This document shows positions 53,860 to 61,122 of a DNA stretch of 64,000 nt, one piece after another; the stretch's first letter is position 1, and each line of letters opens with the position of its first letter. The stretch comes from an uncultured Tateyamaria sp. (lineage in GTDB: Bacteria > Pseudomonadota > Alphaproteobacteria > Rhodobacterales > Rhodobacteraceae). Under the pieces are notes generated by a model. The model was given only the letters and a program-made list of their open reading frames with translations. It was not told the origin of the DNA and did not search any database. Location: positions 1 through 64,000 of the forward strand of contig NZ_CANLAG010000010.1 of NCBI RefSeq assembly GCF_947488715.1, read 5' to 3'. The position numbers and the translations under genes were made by a program.

Positions 53860-54269
53860 CTGGCTCGCCTTTGCCGCCACCGACCGACAGCGACGGCGTA
53901 TGGGACTATGTCGATCAGAGCTTTGATCTGACCGGCATCTTCGATCGCGCAACTTTCCAGCAATTGGCAGATTGCCGACGCCGAATGGATACCGCGTTGA
54001 AAATCGTCCTGGGCGATGCCAGTGACGAGGCGTCCGAGGCGCTGCACACGGCCCTGATTGCGGTCATGGCGCAGCTCGAGCGCTCGGCTTTTGAACGCGA
54101 GCCGCAGAGCTTTGAGGAAGTCCATTGGCGCACGCTTTGCCTGATCGATCCGATTGACGGTTCGTTCCGAGCCGATTGGGGCAAGAGCGTCGCCGAGCAG
54201 CTTTGGGCATTTTCTGAAGCGTGCCGTGTGCCAAATTCGGACACAGGGCGAGTGGGGGCGGTGGCATGA
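53856..54269 (+). CDS. Phage protein of unknown function upstream of the O-like gene
   Basis: A 137-residue, mostly helical acidic protein (VWDYVDQSFDLTGIFDRATFQ, ADCRRRMDTALKIVLGDASD, IAVMAQLERSAFEREPQSFE). No family recognised. Its stop overlaps the start of the replication initiator gene by 4 bp. Confidence 0.6.
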   Translation: MTGSPLPPPTDSDGVWDYVDQSFDLTGIFDRATFQQLADCRRRMDTALKIVLGDASDEASEALHTALIAVMAQLERSAFEREPQSFEEVHWRTLCLIDPIDGSFRADWGKSVAEQLWAFSEACRVPNSDTGRVGAVA

Positions 54270-55138
54270 GCCACAAAGCAAACGCTTGGTTGGCTCTGTT
54301 GCCGCCTGATGCCGTCAAAGCCGGTGCCTTTCGCATCCTGTTTCATCTCTGCGACCACCACAATGATGAGCGCGATCCCTTGATCGCATGTTTCCCATCT
54401 CAAGAGACGCTGATGCGGAAAACGGGCTTATCAAACGGTGCCCTGAACAATGCCCTCGCGACCATGGAATGTGATGGTCTAATCCGACGGAAACGCTCGA
54501 CCGTGCCCGGCTCATCTCAACGTCGCACCTACTACATCCTCGGTTGCGACCAAGCAGAGATGGCAAAGCAAACTCCAGAAAATGGAGTTTGCCCAAACTC
54601 CGGCCCACTGGAGGCAGCCCCGAGGCAAACTCCAGTTTTGGACCGAGCTAACTCCAGTTTTGAGGGGAGCAAACTCCAGCCCACTGGAGAGGAACCTGTA
54701 ATGGAACCTGTAAAGGAAGATTGCGCTGGCGCGCATGATTTCGATTTTGATGGTTTCTACGAACGCTTTGTTGAGCTGTACCCGCGCATCGGAAATCAGG
54801 GTGAGACCGCCGACCTCCTGCGTCTCGCCATCGAGGCTGGGACCGACCCCGAGGACATTCTGTGGGGCGCCCGGTGCTATGCGATCGAGCAGAAAGGCAA
54901 CGCCGCCCGCTACGTCGCCTATTCCGAGAATTGGGTCCGCGACCGGCGGTGGGAAAGCCATCCTCAGAACGCAGGGGCCACCGCGACCGAGCAGGACATC
55001 CGTGAAGCCAGAGCGAAGGCAATCCGCGAACGAAAGCCCTGGGTTGTGTCTCAGGTCTCCGCGTTCGCCGCCCGTGAGCTGATGGCTCATTCGCTTGTCA
55101 CAGCCGAGGAATGCGAAGCCGCGGGGATCCACGTATGA
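54266..55138 (+). CDS. Lambda O-like replication initiator with internal origin
   Basis: A 290-residue protein. The N-terminal winged HTH (CFPSQETLMRKTGLSNGALNNALATMECDGLIRR) is of the type found in phage O proteins and other initiators. A Pro/Gln-rich middle is encoded by an iteron array, and the C-terminal half is helical (DGFYERFVELYPRIGNQGET), as for a helicase-loader contact domain. This gene architecture, with the origin inside the initiator gene, is that of phage lambda O. No separate helicase gene follows. Confidence 0.78.
   Translation: MSHKANAWLALLPPDAVKAGAFRILFHLCDHHNDERDPLIACFPSQETLMRKTGLSNGALNNALATMECDGLIRRKRSTVPGSSQRRTYYILGCDQAEMAKQTPENGVCPNSGPLEAAPRQTPVLDRANSSFEGSKLQPTGEEPVMEPVKEDCAGAHDFDFDGFYERFVELYPRIGNQGETADLLRLAIEAGTDPEDILWGARCYAIEQKGNAARYVAYSENWVRDRRWESHPQNAGATATEQDIREARAKAIRERKPWVVSQVSAFAARELMAHSLVTAEECEAAGIHV
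54569..54679 (+). other. Candidate phage replication origin: iteron array
   Basis: CAAACTCCAG or a close copy occurs at 54569, 54594, 54626, 54648 and 54670, and an inverted TGGAGTTTG lies at 54583. The copies at 54626, 54648 and 54670 are exactly 22 bp apart, two helical turns, so a protein bound at each would face the same side. This is the pattern of a lambda-type ori within the initiator gene. Confidence 0.82.
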
Positions 55139-55413
55139 GCTCGCTTCACGCTGATCCCGCCACCCATGGCACCCGCTTTGGCGCTGTCCTAGTTACCGTT
55201 GACCTCGCCGCAGGCGATTGCGTCGTTCACGCGCCCAAGCCCGACTCTCTCACGGGGGCTATACACCGCAAGCGCTTCAACAGCCTCGACGAGGTCCAAG
55301 GCGCTTATCAGGTTCAGATCGGTTTGGCCGCGACCGATCCCATCGCCCGCGATTTCTCGCGCGCTCTGAAATTCGCCGGTCAGCAACTCCGCACCCGTGA
55401 GGGCTGCGAATGA
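55135..55413 (+). CDS. Small phage protein of unknown function
   Basis: A 92-residue protein (TRFGAVLVTVDLAAGDCVVHAP, FNSLDEVQGAYQVQIGLAATD). No family recognised. ATG at 55135 overlaps the O-like gene stop; its stop overlaps the next start. Confidence 0.55.
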   Translation: MSSLHADPATHGTRFGAVLVTVDLAAGDCVVHAPKPDSLTGAIHRKRFNSLDEVQGAYQVQIGLAATDPIARDFSRALKFAGQQLRTREGCE

Positions 55414-55802
55414 CCGAACGCATGACAGCTGCGGCCTTTCTTGCCCAACAATTTGGGCCGAAGAAGCTCCCTCGGGAGCGGGGCGCCCAGCGCGTCGAGT
55501 TCGACGGTATGACTTTCGACAGCAAGGCGGAGGCTGCTCGCTGGCAAGAGCTCAGCCTGTTGCAGGTGGCCGGTGAAATCTCCGGCCTGCGCCGTCAGGT
55601 CAAGATTGGGCTCATTGGGCGCGATGGTCCCATCATGACCGACAGCGGCAAGCAACAGCGGGTCTACGTCGCCGACTTCATATACGTTGATCACGCGCTG
55701 GGCACGATGGTGGTCGAGGATCGCAAAGGTCACGAAACCGAGGTTTTCAAGTTCAAGCGCGCGGTGTTGGCGGCTCAGGGCATCACAGTGGTGACCACCT
55801 GA
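55410..55802 (+). CDS. DUF1064-type phage nuclease-like protein
   Basis: A 130-residue protein with RVEFDGMTFDSKAEAARWQEL and ADFIYVDHALGTMVVEDRKGHET, the layout of DUF1064 and PD-(D/E)xK nucleases (E..., D..., ExK). It is a common member of phage replication modules and may process DNA branches. It overlaps both neighbours (ATGA and TGATG). Confidence 0.75.
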   Translation: MTERMTAAAFLAQQFGPKKLPRERGAQRVEFDGMTFDSKAEAARWQELSLLQVAGEISGLRRQVKIGLIGRDGPIMTDSGKQQRVYVADFIYVDHALGTMVVEDRKGHETEVFKFKRAVLAAQGITVVTT

Positions 55803-56203
55803 TGCCGCCTAAGCCCGACCCCAAACTGCCGGAATCCGTGGCCGAGATCGCCGAAGTGATTGGCCGCGAGAAGGCGATCGACTTTGTGCGCCAACTCCCG
55901 CAGTCGGGATCTCGGCCATGGCGGGCTTGCATCTACATCCCCAAGCATCTGCCAGCGGATCACAAGTTGGTCGAGATGCTCGGCTGGCACGATGCCTCAA
56001 AGCTCGCTTACGCCTTCTCGGGCATGATCCTTCAGCCGTCGCGGCTGGACGCAATGGAGAAGGCACACCGCAATCGGCAGATCGTCCGCGCCGCCGGAGA
56101 TGGCGTCCCGCTCGAGGAGATCGCGGACGTCTACGAGCTGTCTGAGTACCACGTCAAAGACATCATCGCCGAAGGGCAATCAACCAACCTAATGGAGGTC
56201 TAA
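55802..56203 (+). CDS. HTH protein, Mor-like
   Basis: A 133-residue protein with the strand RACIYIPKHLPADH that recalls the Mor activator family, and a C-terminal HTH (GVPLEEIADVYELSEYHVKDII). It may activate the late genes that follow, in the manner of Mor/C proteins, but its exact role is not shown by sequence. Confidence 0.6.
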   Translation: MPPKPDPKLPESVAEIAEVIGREKAIDFVRQLPQSGSRPWRACIYIPKHLPADHKLVEMLGWHDASKLAYAFSGMILQPSRLDAMEKAHRNRQIVRAAGDGVPLEEIADVYELSEYHVKDIIAEGQSTNLMEV

Positions 56204-57058
56204 ATGAAACTTGTCCGAAACGCTAAGGCCATTGCGGCCCGCTCACATAGCATGTGGGCTTTCTACGCCAGCCTGATTTGCCTGGTATTGCCTGAGCTGA
56301 TTTACGGCACCTTGCAGATCGACACCAACCCCCGCGTCTGGTGGCTGGCAGGCATCGCTTTGCTCATCTATGGCGTTTGGGGGCGGCTAAGCGACCAAGG
56401 CATCGACACCGCCCACGACGTCGATCACACAAAAGCGCAATCGCTCTGGGCCGTGGGCATCATTGCCGTGACCTTGGCCGTGGCGGTTATGTTTAGCCCG
56501 GACTTCACCCGCCCATTTACGGCTGACACCGCCCTGCCGCCAGTCGCCAGCACCGTTGACCTGGCTTCCGACACCAACGCGCCGCGCGACCCGATGGCAG
56601 ACTATGACACGCGCTTTCTTGCATCGGCGGTCCCCTTCATTGGCCGATGGGAAGGGCTGCGCTTGGACGCGTACCTAGACATCGTAGGAGTGCCCACCGT
56701 CTGCTATGGCGAAACCAAGGGCGTGAAGCTGGGCGACAGCTACACCAAGGCGGAATGTGATGAGATGCTGGCCCGCGAAATCATCGACTATCGGGACCGA
56801 CTGCGACCAGCATTCACCGCCGACACGCTGGAGCGGCGCATGCCGTTGGGGCGCGACGTAGCATTCACCAGCCTAGCCTACAACGTCGGGGTGCATGGCA
56901 CCGCCAAAAGCACGGCGGTGCGGCGGCTTAACGATCTGCACATCGCAGGCGCATGCCAAGCGTTGGGCTGGTTCAACAAGGCGGGCGGGCGTGTCATTCG
57001 GGGCTTAGTCAATCGGCGCAGCGAGGAAACCGAGCTTTGCCTGGCCGGTTTGACGTGA
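56204..57058 (+). CDS. Holin-like membrane domain fused to GH24 lysozyme
   Basis: A 284-residue protein. Residues 15-105 carry three hydrophobic segments (MWAFYASLICLVLPELIYG, VWWLAGIALLIYGVWG, LWAVGIIAVTLAVAVMF). After a linker, residues 140-280 are a T4-type lysozyme: FIGRWEGLRLDAYLD with the catalytic Glu, VCYGETKGV, and FTSLAYNVGV. One chain therefore joins a membrane (holin-like) part to a murein hydrolase. GGAGG precedes the ATG. Confidence 0.85.
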   Translation: MKLVRNAKAIAARSHSMWAFYASLICLVLPELIYGTLQIDTNPRVWWLAGIALLIYGVWGRLSDQGIDTAHDVDHTKAQSLWAVGIIAVTLAVAVMFSPDFTRPFTADTALPPVASTVDLASDTNAPRDPMADYDTRFLASAVPFIGRWEGLRLDAYLDIVGVPTVCYGETKGVKLGDSYTKAECDEMLAREIIDYRDRLRPAFTADTLERRMPLGRDVAFTSLAYNVGVHGTAKSTAVRRLNDLHIAGACQALGWFNKAGGRVIRGLVNRRSEETELCLAGLT

Positions 57059-57273
57059 CACCTCGGCGCATCATCGCGTCGCTGGTTGTCGCAGGTCTTC
57101 TAGCCTCCGCAGCGCGCATCTACGGCCTCGGGCAAGACAGCATCGAGGCCGAAATCACCATCCAAAATGAGGAGGCAGGAAATGCGGCAGATCAGGCAAG
57201 CGATGCTCTTGAGCGTTGTATCGATGTCGGCGGCGTGTTCCGGTTTGCAACCGGCGAATGTGAGCGGCGTTGA
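57055..57273 (+). CDS. Rz-like inner-membrane spanin
   Basis: A 72-residue protein with one N-terminal membrane helix (IIASLVVAGLLASAARIYGLG) and a helical periplasmic tail (IQNEEAGNAADQASDALERC), the layout of Rz. GTG at 57055 overlaps the lysozyme stop. The o-spanin-like gene starts inside it in another frame. Confidence 0.65.
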   Translation: MTPRRIIASLVVAGLLASAARIYGLGQDSIEAEITIQNEEAGNAADQASDALERCIDVGGVFRFATGECERR

Positions 57274-57469
57274 TCGCGCCATCGGCACCAAACTGCCAGG
57301 CGCACAAGGGCTGACCATCACGGACCAAGACCGGATTGATGACACCGTAGCGAGAGGATGTGCGGCGGGCATCTATTCGACCGAGCTTTGTGATCTGCAC
57401 AGCGCGGCCAGCGCCTCGCGCCGATCTGAGAGCTCAGAAAGCGGGTCCTTTCCCGGGGGGGATGCGTAG
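57182..57469 (+). CDS. Rz1-like lipoprotein (outer-membrane spanin)
   Basis: A 95-residue protein with a signal and lipobox-like end (LLSVVSMSAACSG), so a probable lipoprotein. It starts inside the Rz-like gene in a different frame, with AGGAGG just before the ATG, and overlaps it by 92 bp. Nested Rz/Rz1 genes are the rule in lambdoid phages. The Ser at -3 is not ideal for a lipobox. Confidence 0.65.
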   Translation: MRQIRQAMLLSVVSMSAACSGLQPANVSGVDRAIGTKLPGAQGLTITDQDRIDDTVARGCAAGIYSTELCDLHSAASASRRSESSESGSFPGGDA

Positions 57470-57561
57470 TGGGTGTGAGACGTCGCAAAAAAATACTTGT
57501 GGGATCGCGCGGCGAGGACGTTTCCTTTTCCTTTTGCCAAATGGACTGACGGAAGGGGTAA

Positions 57562-58047
57562 GTGACCGATCCCATATCCAGAGATACGCTGGCTCAACTC
57601 GTTGGTCTTACCCCGCGACGAATTAGCCAACTGGTGGCGGAGGGTGTCATTCCAAAGCTCGCCCACGGCAAATACGAGCAGAATTCAGCCGTGCAGGCCT
57701 ACATTGCATACGTTGATGGGCGCAGTTCGAACAAAGACGATCCTGACAAGCTCAGCCTCGAAAAGGAACGCGCACGGAAAACGCACGCCGAGGCGAACAT
57801 CGCCGAAATGCAGGCTGCTAAGATGCGTGGCGACCTGGTCGAAGCAGATGAATTGAAAAGCGCGCTCGAGCTGGTCATGTCGGAAGTGAAAACAAAACTT
57901 CTGAACAACGTGCCGACGCGGATCGCCGCCCGTTCCAAGGCGGAACGAAAAGAGGCGGCGATCAAGTCAATTGCCAAAGAAGAGATCGCGGTGGCTTTGG
58001 AGGCATTGGCGTCGACCAACCCGGCTGATCTCGTGGAAGACTGTTGA
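57562..58047 (+). CDS. Phage terminase small subunit (Nu1-like)
   Basis: A 161-residue protein with the Nu1-type HTH (SRDTLAQLVGLTPRRISQLVAEGVIPK) and a helical dimer/large-subunit domain (KLSLEKERARKTHAEANIAEM). It recognises cos/pac and recruits the large subunit. GTG at 57562 follows AAGGGG. The gap before it (57470-57561) may hold the packaging site. Confidence 0.85.
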   Translation: MTDPISRDTLAQLVGLTPRRISQLVAEGVIPKLAHGKYEQNSAVQAYIAYVDGRSSNKDDPDKLSLEKERARKTHAEANIAEMQAAKMRGDLVEADELKSALELVMSEVKTKLLNNVPTRIAARSKAERKEAAIKSIAKEEIAVALEALASTNPADLVEDC

Positions 58048-59966
58048 TGTCCTGGCCGTTCGGAAAAGCCGCCTTCATGGTTGCGACCGCGGCGTTTGCC
58101 GCGCTGGCACCTCCGCCCGACCTGACGCCTTCGCAATGGGCGGAAAGCGAACACGGTGTCCGCATCCCGGTCGGCGCTGCCATCTCTGGCCCGATCCGGT
58201 TCGACAATGCGCCGTACCAGCGCGAGCCGCTGGACATGACCGTGAATCCGGAGTGTCAGAGGATCACGCTCAAGTGGGGCGCCCAAGTCGGGAAAACGCA
58301 GCTTGCTCTATGCGCGCAGGCCTACAAGATCGTTCACGACCCCATGAACCAAATCATGATGCAGGCCTCGGAGGGCGACCTGCAGAAGTGGTTGAACACC
58401 AAATTCAATCCGCTGGTCGACGCGTCACCCGCGCTTCAGGAGCGGATCGCTAAGCCAAGGGGCCGGAAGGGCGTCAACAACACGAAGATGAAGTCCTACC
58501 CCGGCGGTGATCTGATTTTCGCCTGGTCGGGGTCTCCGAAAACCATGCGCGGGATCTCTGCGCCCTTCGTCGTTTGCGACGAAACCGACGGATACGATCG
58601 CACGGCGGAGGGCCACCCGGTCTCGCTTCTCTGGCAGCGCGCCAGATCGTATTTGAAGTTCATGGCGGACCAGGTCTGCCTCCTCGAAATCTCGACGCCG
58701 ACGTTCAAGGGTTCGTCGCACATTGATGCAGCTTATGAGGATGGCGACCAGCGTAAGTACCATGTGTGTTGTCCGCATTGCGACGAAGCGCAGACCCTCG
58801 AGTGGTCGAATGTCAAATGGCACAAGGCCAGCGACGGCACCCACCTGCCAGAAACTGCGTACTATGAATGCCGTGCGAACGGCTGCGTTTGGGATGACGA
58901 TAACCGCGTCGAAGCGATCAAAAATGCCGAAGCGCAAGGGCAGGGTTGGAAAGCCAGTAAGCCGTTCCGAGGCCATGCCTCCTATCATTTGAGCGAGCTC
59001 TACTCCTGCTTTGTCGGCCTGAAGGATGTGGTCCAGTCTTTCCTCGACAAGAAGGCCAAGGGTGATCTTCAGGCGTTCGTCAATGTGTCGCTAGCGGAGG
59101 CGTGGGAGGAAGATGCTGAGACGCTGGAGGTTGATCAATTAATCGCCCGGGCAGCGCCCATGCCAGAAAAGATACCTATGGGGGTGGCCCTGCAAACCTG
59201 CGGTGTCGACATGCAGGAGGACCGTCTCGAAGTCGAGCGCGTGGGTTGGGGTTTGGGCGAGGAGAGTTGGAGCCTCGATCACCAGGTGTTTTGGGGCGAC
59301 CCATTGAAGCCTGAGGTGTGGGACCAACTCTTTGAATATCTCGACCAAACGTGGGAGCACGAGTCCGGTGCTCGCCTGAAGATCGCGGCAACATGCGTTG
59401 ATACCGGCGGGTCTGGTGGCCTCACCCAAGCCGCCTATGAGCAGCTCCGCGGGAAACAGCGGCGCAACATATTCGCGATCAAGGGCGGCAAGGGCTGGGA
59501 CAAACCCATCGCTTCGGCGCCGTCAAAGTCACGCTCTGGACGCAAAGGACGTCCGGTGACGCTGTTCACGCTCGGGGTCAATGACGCGAAGCTGGTGGTG
59601 CAACGCCGGTTCAACCAGGAGAAGCCAGGTCCTGGTTATTGCAATCTCCCGATCGACCGCGATCCTGAGTGGTTCAATCAGCTCACAGCCGAGCGCCTTG
59701 TGACCAGATTTGTTCGCGGATTTCCTATCCGGGAGTGGAAGAAAACCCGCGACCGAAACGAGGCCCTGGACTGTCGGGTCTATGCGTATGCGGCACTCAA
59801 GATCATCGATGCCAACATACCTCTGCGGTTGAAGCGCTTACGACCGGCAGACGAGACCGCCGCCAGCGAGGCTGGGGAACCGCCAGAGGAAGAGGAGGCG
59901 AAGCCACGCAAAACTAGGCGGCGACGATCGCATTCCCGCACGCGCAAACTTAAAAGGAGGTTCTAG
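58047..59966 (+). CDS. Phage terminase large subunit (GpA type)
   Basis: A 639-residue GpA ATPase-nuclease that packages DNA into heads. The P-loop is WGAQVGKTQL, Walker B is VVCDETDGYD, a zinc-like pair lies at CCPHCDEAQ and ECRANGC, and the nuclease domain has the acidic CVDTGGSGG. The last 24 or so residues are very basic and follow a GEPPEE stretch encoded by the prophage 18-mer; they belong to a 638-bp insertion, so the original C-terminus was different. ATG 58047 overlaps the small-subunit stop. Confidence 0.93.
   Translation: MSWPFGKAAFMVATAAFAALAPPPDLTPSQWAESEHGVRIPVGAAISGPIRFDNAPYQREPLDMTVNPECQRITLKWGAQVGKTQLALCAQAYKIVHDPMNQIMMQASEGDLQKWLNTKFNPLVDASPALQERIAKPRGRKGVNNTKMKSYPGGDLIFAWSGSPKTMRGISAPFVVCDETDGYDRTAEGHPVSLLWQRARSYLKFMADQVCLLEISTPTFKGSSHIDAAYEDGDQRKYHVCCPHCDEAQTLEWSNVKWHKASDGTHLPETAYYECRANGCVWDDDNRVEAIKNAEAQGQGWKASKPFRGHASYHLSELYSCFVGLKDVVQSFLDKKAKGDLQAFVNVSLAEAWEEDAETLEVDQLIARAAPMPEKIPMGVALQTCGVDMQEDRLEVERVGWGLGEESWSLDHQVFWGDPLKPEVWDQLFEYLDQTWEHESGARLKIAATCVDTGGSGGLTQAAYEQLRGKQRRNIFAIKGGKGWDKPIASAPSKSRSGRKGRPVTLFTLGVNDAKLVVQRRFNQEKPGPGYCNLPIDRDPEWFNQLTAERLVTRFVRGFPIREWKKTRDRNEALDCRVYAYAALKIIDANIPLRLKRLRPADETAASEAGEPPEEEEAKPRKTRRRRSHSRTRKLKRRF
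59874..59891 (+). repeat. Prophage 18-mer, copy A (left end of the insertion)
   Basis: Exact GGGGAACCGCCAGAGGAA, read in the terminase frame as GEPPEE. Together with the 5 bases before it and the next base it is shared with copy C over 23 nt. It marks the left end of the 638-bp insertion. Confidence 0.9.
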
Positions 59967-60499
59967 CCTATTCTCCTTCCCAAAGGTCGTGATCGAACCT
60001 TTGCCGACGTTTTCTGGCGCCGGTAGCTAGTGGGGTGATAGGCGGGTCGTCCAGTCTTAGATAACTTGAAACGGGCAATATCTTTTGCTGACAAGTCTAT
60101 TTTTAGTCCGATTAAATCGCTGTGCTTGAGCAGCCTAGGTAAATAGGCTTGATCCAATCCCGCCAGTGGCCAGGCAAAGTCTTCAAAAAAGCGCAGTCGC
60201 CGCAAACAAGACGGTCGCAGGGTTTGATCGCGCCCATAGTCAATCTGATCAACATTTGCGATTTCAATCGCCAGCGTACCATTTCGATAAATCGCTGTCG
60301 GAAGGAAAAAGCGCTTTTCCTCCCGTGAACCATTGCGAAATGTTTGCCAATCTACGCGAAGAACTGGCCAAACACGCCCTCTCTGCTCCAATGCACATTT
60401 GTCAATAAACTGTTTTTGCCAACCCAAAGGAGGCTTTATTGAGTTTTTCCTTGGTCCTGGTCGTCGCAATTCAATTCCCTCCAGTCTTACTAACACCAC
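59963..60499 (-). CDS. Leftward moron-type protein of unknown function
   Basis: A 178-residue, very basic protein (RLEGIELRRPGPRKN, WQTFRNGSREEKRFFLP, SYRRQKTSAKVRSRPLGRR). I find no HNH, GIY-YIG or transposase motif. It is transcribed against the late genes, is AT-richer, and is bounded by 18-mer copies. TACTAT lies 4-9 bases before the GTG, so its own promoter may give a leaderless RNA. It may be a lysogenic-conversion gene; no function is assigned. Confidence 0.6.
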   Translation of the reverse strand: MVLVRLEGIELRRPGPRKNSIKPPLGWQKQFIDKCALEQRGRVWPVLRVDWQTFRNGSREEKRFFLPTAIYRNGTLAIEIANVDQIDYGRDQTLRPSCLRRLRFFEDFAWPLAGLDQAYLPRLLKHSDLIGLKIDLSAKDIARFKLSKTGRPAYHPTSYRRQKTSAKVRSRPLGRRIG

Positions 60500-60511
60500 A
60501 CGATAGTAGAA

Positions 60512-60529
60512 GGGGAACCGCCAGAGGAA
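60512..60529 (+). repeat. Prophage 18-mer, copy B (right end of the insertion)
   Basis: Exact GGGGAACCGCCAGAGGAA, 13 bp upstream of the leftward gene start and 53 bp before the next rightward gene. It would encode GEPPEE in the restored terminase frame. Confidence 0.9.
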
Positions 60530-60577
60530 GGCAATAAAGCATCATCGCATCATGTCACTAGTCGAAAGAAAAAGTAG
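60512..60577 (+). pseudogene. Detached original 3' end of the terminase gene
   Basis: In frame with copy B the DNA reads GEPPEE, then GNKASSHHVTSRKKK and TAG. Its codons follow the GEPPEE of the terminase exactly if the 638-bp insertion is removed, and the stop lies 5 bp before ATG 60583. It is therefore read here as the displaced ancestral end of the terminase gene. It has no start of its own. Confidence 0.65.
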
Positions 60578-60582
60578 GGCGG

Positions 60583-61122
60583 ATGCTCAAAGATTTTCCA
60601 GATCGCGTCACTGCGGGTTTAAGCCTCAAATGCGAGTTGATCGCCGCAGACTATCCTGCCTCTGAGTGGCAAGTATCGGCGGTTCTGCGCGGCCCGCAGT
60701 CCATTGACCTTGATGCGACGGCGTCCGGTACCGCGCACGTCCTTTCCGCGACGGCGGCGAACACCAGCGGCTGGCAACCCGGCTTCTATGCCGTGTCGAT
60801 CCGCGCGGCCTCGGGTGACGACGTCCACGAGATCGAGGCCGGGCAAACGACGGTTGTGCCTGATCTTGTGAGTGTCGCAGACGGCCATGATCCCCGCGGT
60901 CATGCGGAACGGACGTTGTCCGCGATCGAGGCGGTGCTCGAGGGGCGCGCGTCTCTGGACCAGCAAAGCTACACCATCAACGGTCGCACGTTGGTGCGGA
61001 CCCCGATCGCTGACCTCATGTCGCTGCGTACCGCGTACCGGAAAGAGGTTGCCGAGTTCAACGCTGGCGGTCGCGGCAAGCGGCTGGTGCGCCGTCAGGT
61101 CAAGGTGAGGTTCGGTACCTGA
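60583..61122 (+). CDS. Phage head-completion/joining-type protein
   Basis: A 179-residue protein with a beta-rich N-terminal part (FPDRVTAGLSLKCELIAADYPASEW) and a helical C-terminal part (ERTLSAIEAVLEGRASLD, YTINGRTLVRTPIADLMSLR) like gpW-type joining proteins. Its place between terminase and portal fits. It overlaps the portal start (TGATG). Confidence 0.65.
   Translation: MLKDFPDRVTAGLSLKCELIAADYPASEWQVSAVLRGPQSIDLDATASGTAHVLSATAANTSGWQPGFYAVSIRAASGDDVHEIEAGQTTVVPDLVSVADGHDPRGHAERTLSAIEAVLEGRASLDQQSYTINGRTLVRTPIADLMSLRTAYRKEVAEFNAGGRGKRLVRRQVKVRFGT

Larger units (their letters stand above)
59874..60511. mobile_element. 638-bp insertion (moron-like) at the end of the terminase gene
   Basis: The 19 bases at 59874-59892 recur at 60512-60530. 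Removing one copy and the segment between them joins the terminase frame to a new ending (GNKASSHHVTSRKKK) that stops 5 bp before the next gene. The segment holds a leftward gene, is visibly AT-richer than its surroundings, and gives the terminase a new basic tail and stop. No transposase or terminal inverted repeats are seen. Confidence 0.72.

Noticed and set aside
53249-53926. A 225-codon plus-strand frame after the Cro-like gene
   Set aside because: It overlaps other candidates, is rich in Ser, Arg and Cys without pattern, and shows no family or ribosome-binding site.
59874-60530. The 638-bp insert as an insertion sequence
   Set aside because: There is no transposase motif and no terminal inverted repeats; the flanking repeats are far longer than usual target duplications.
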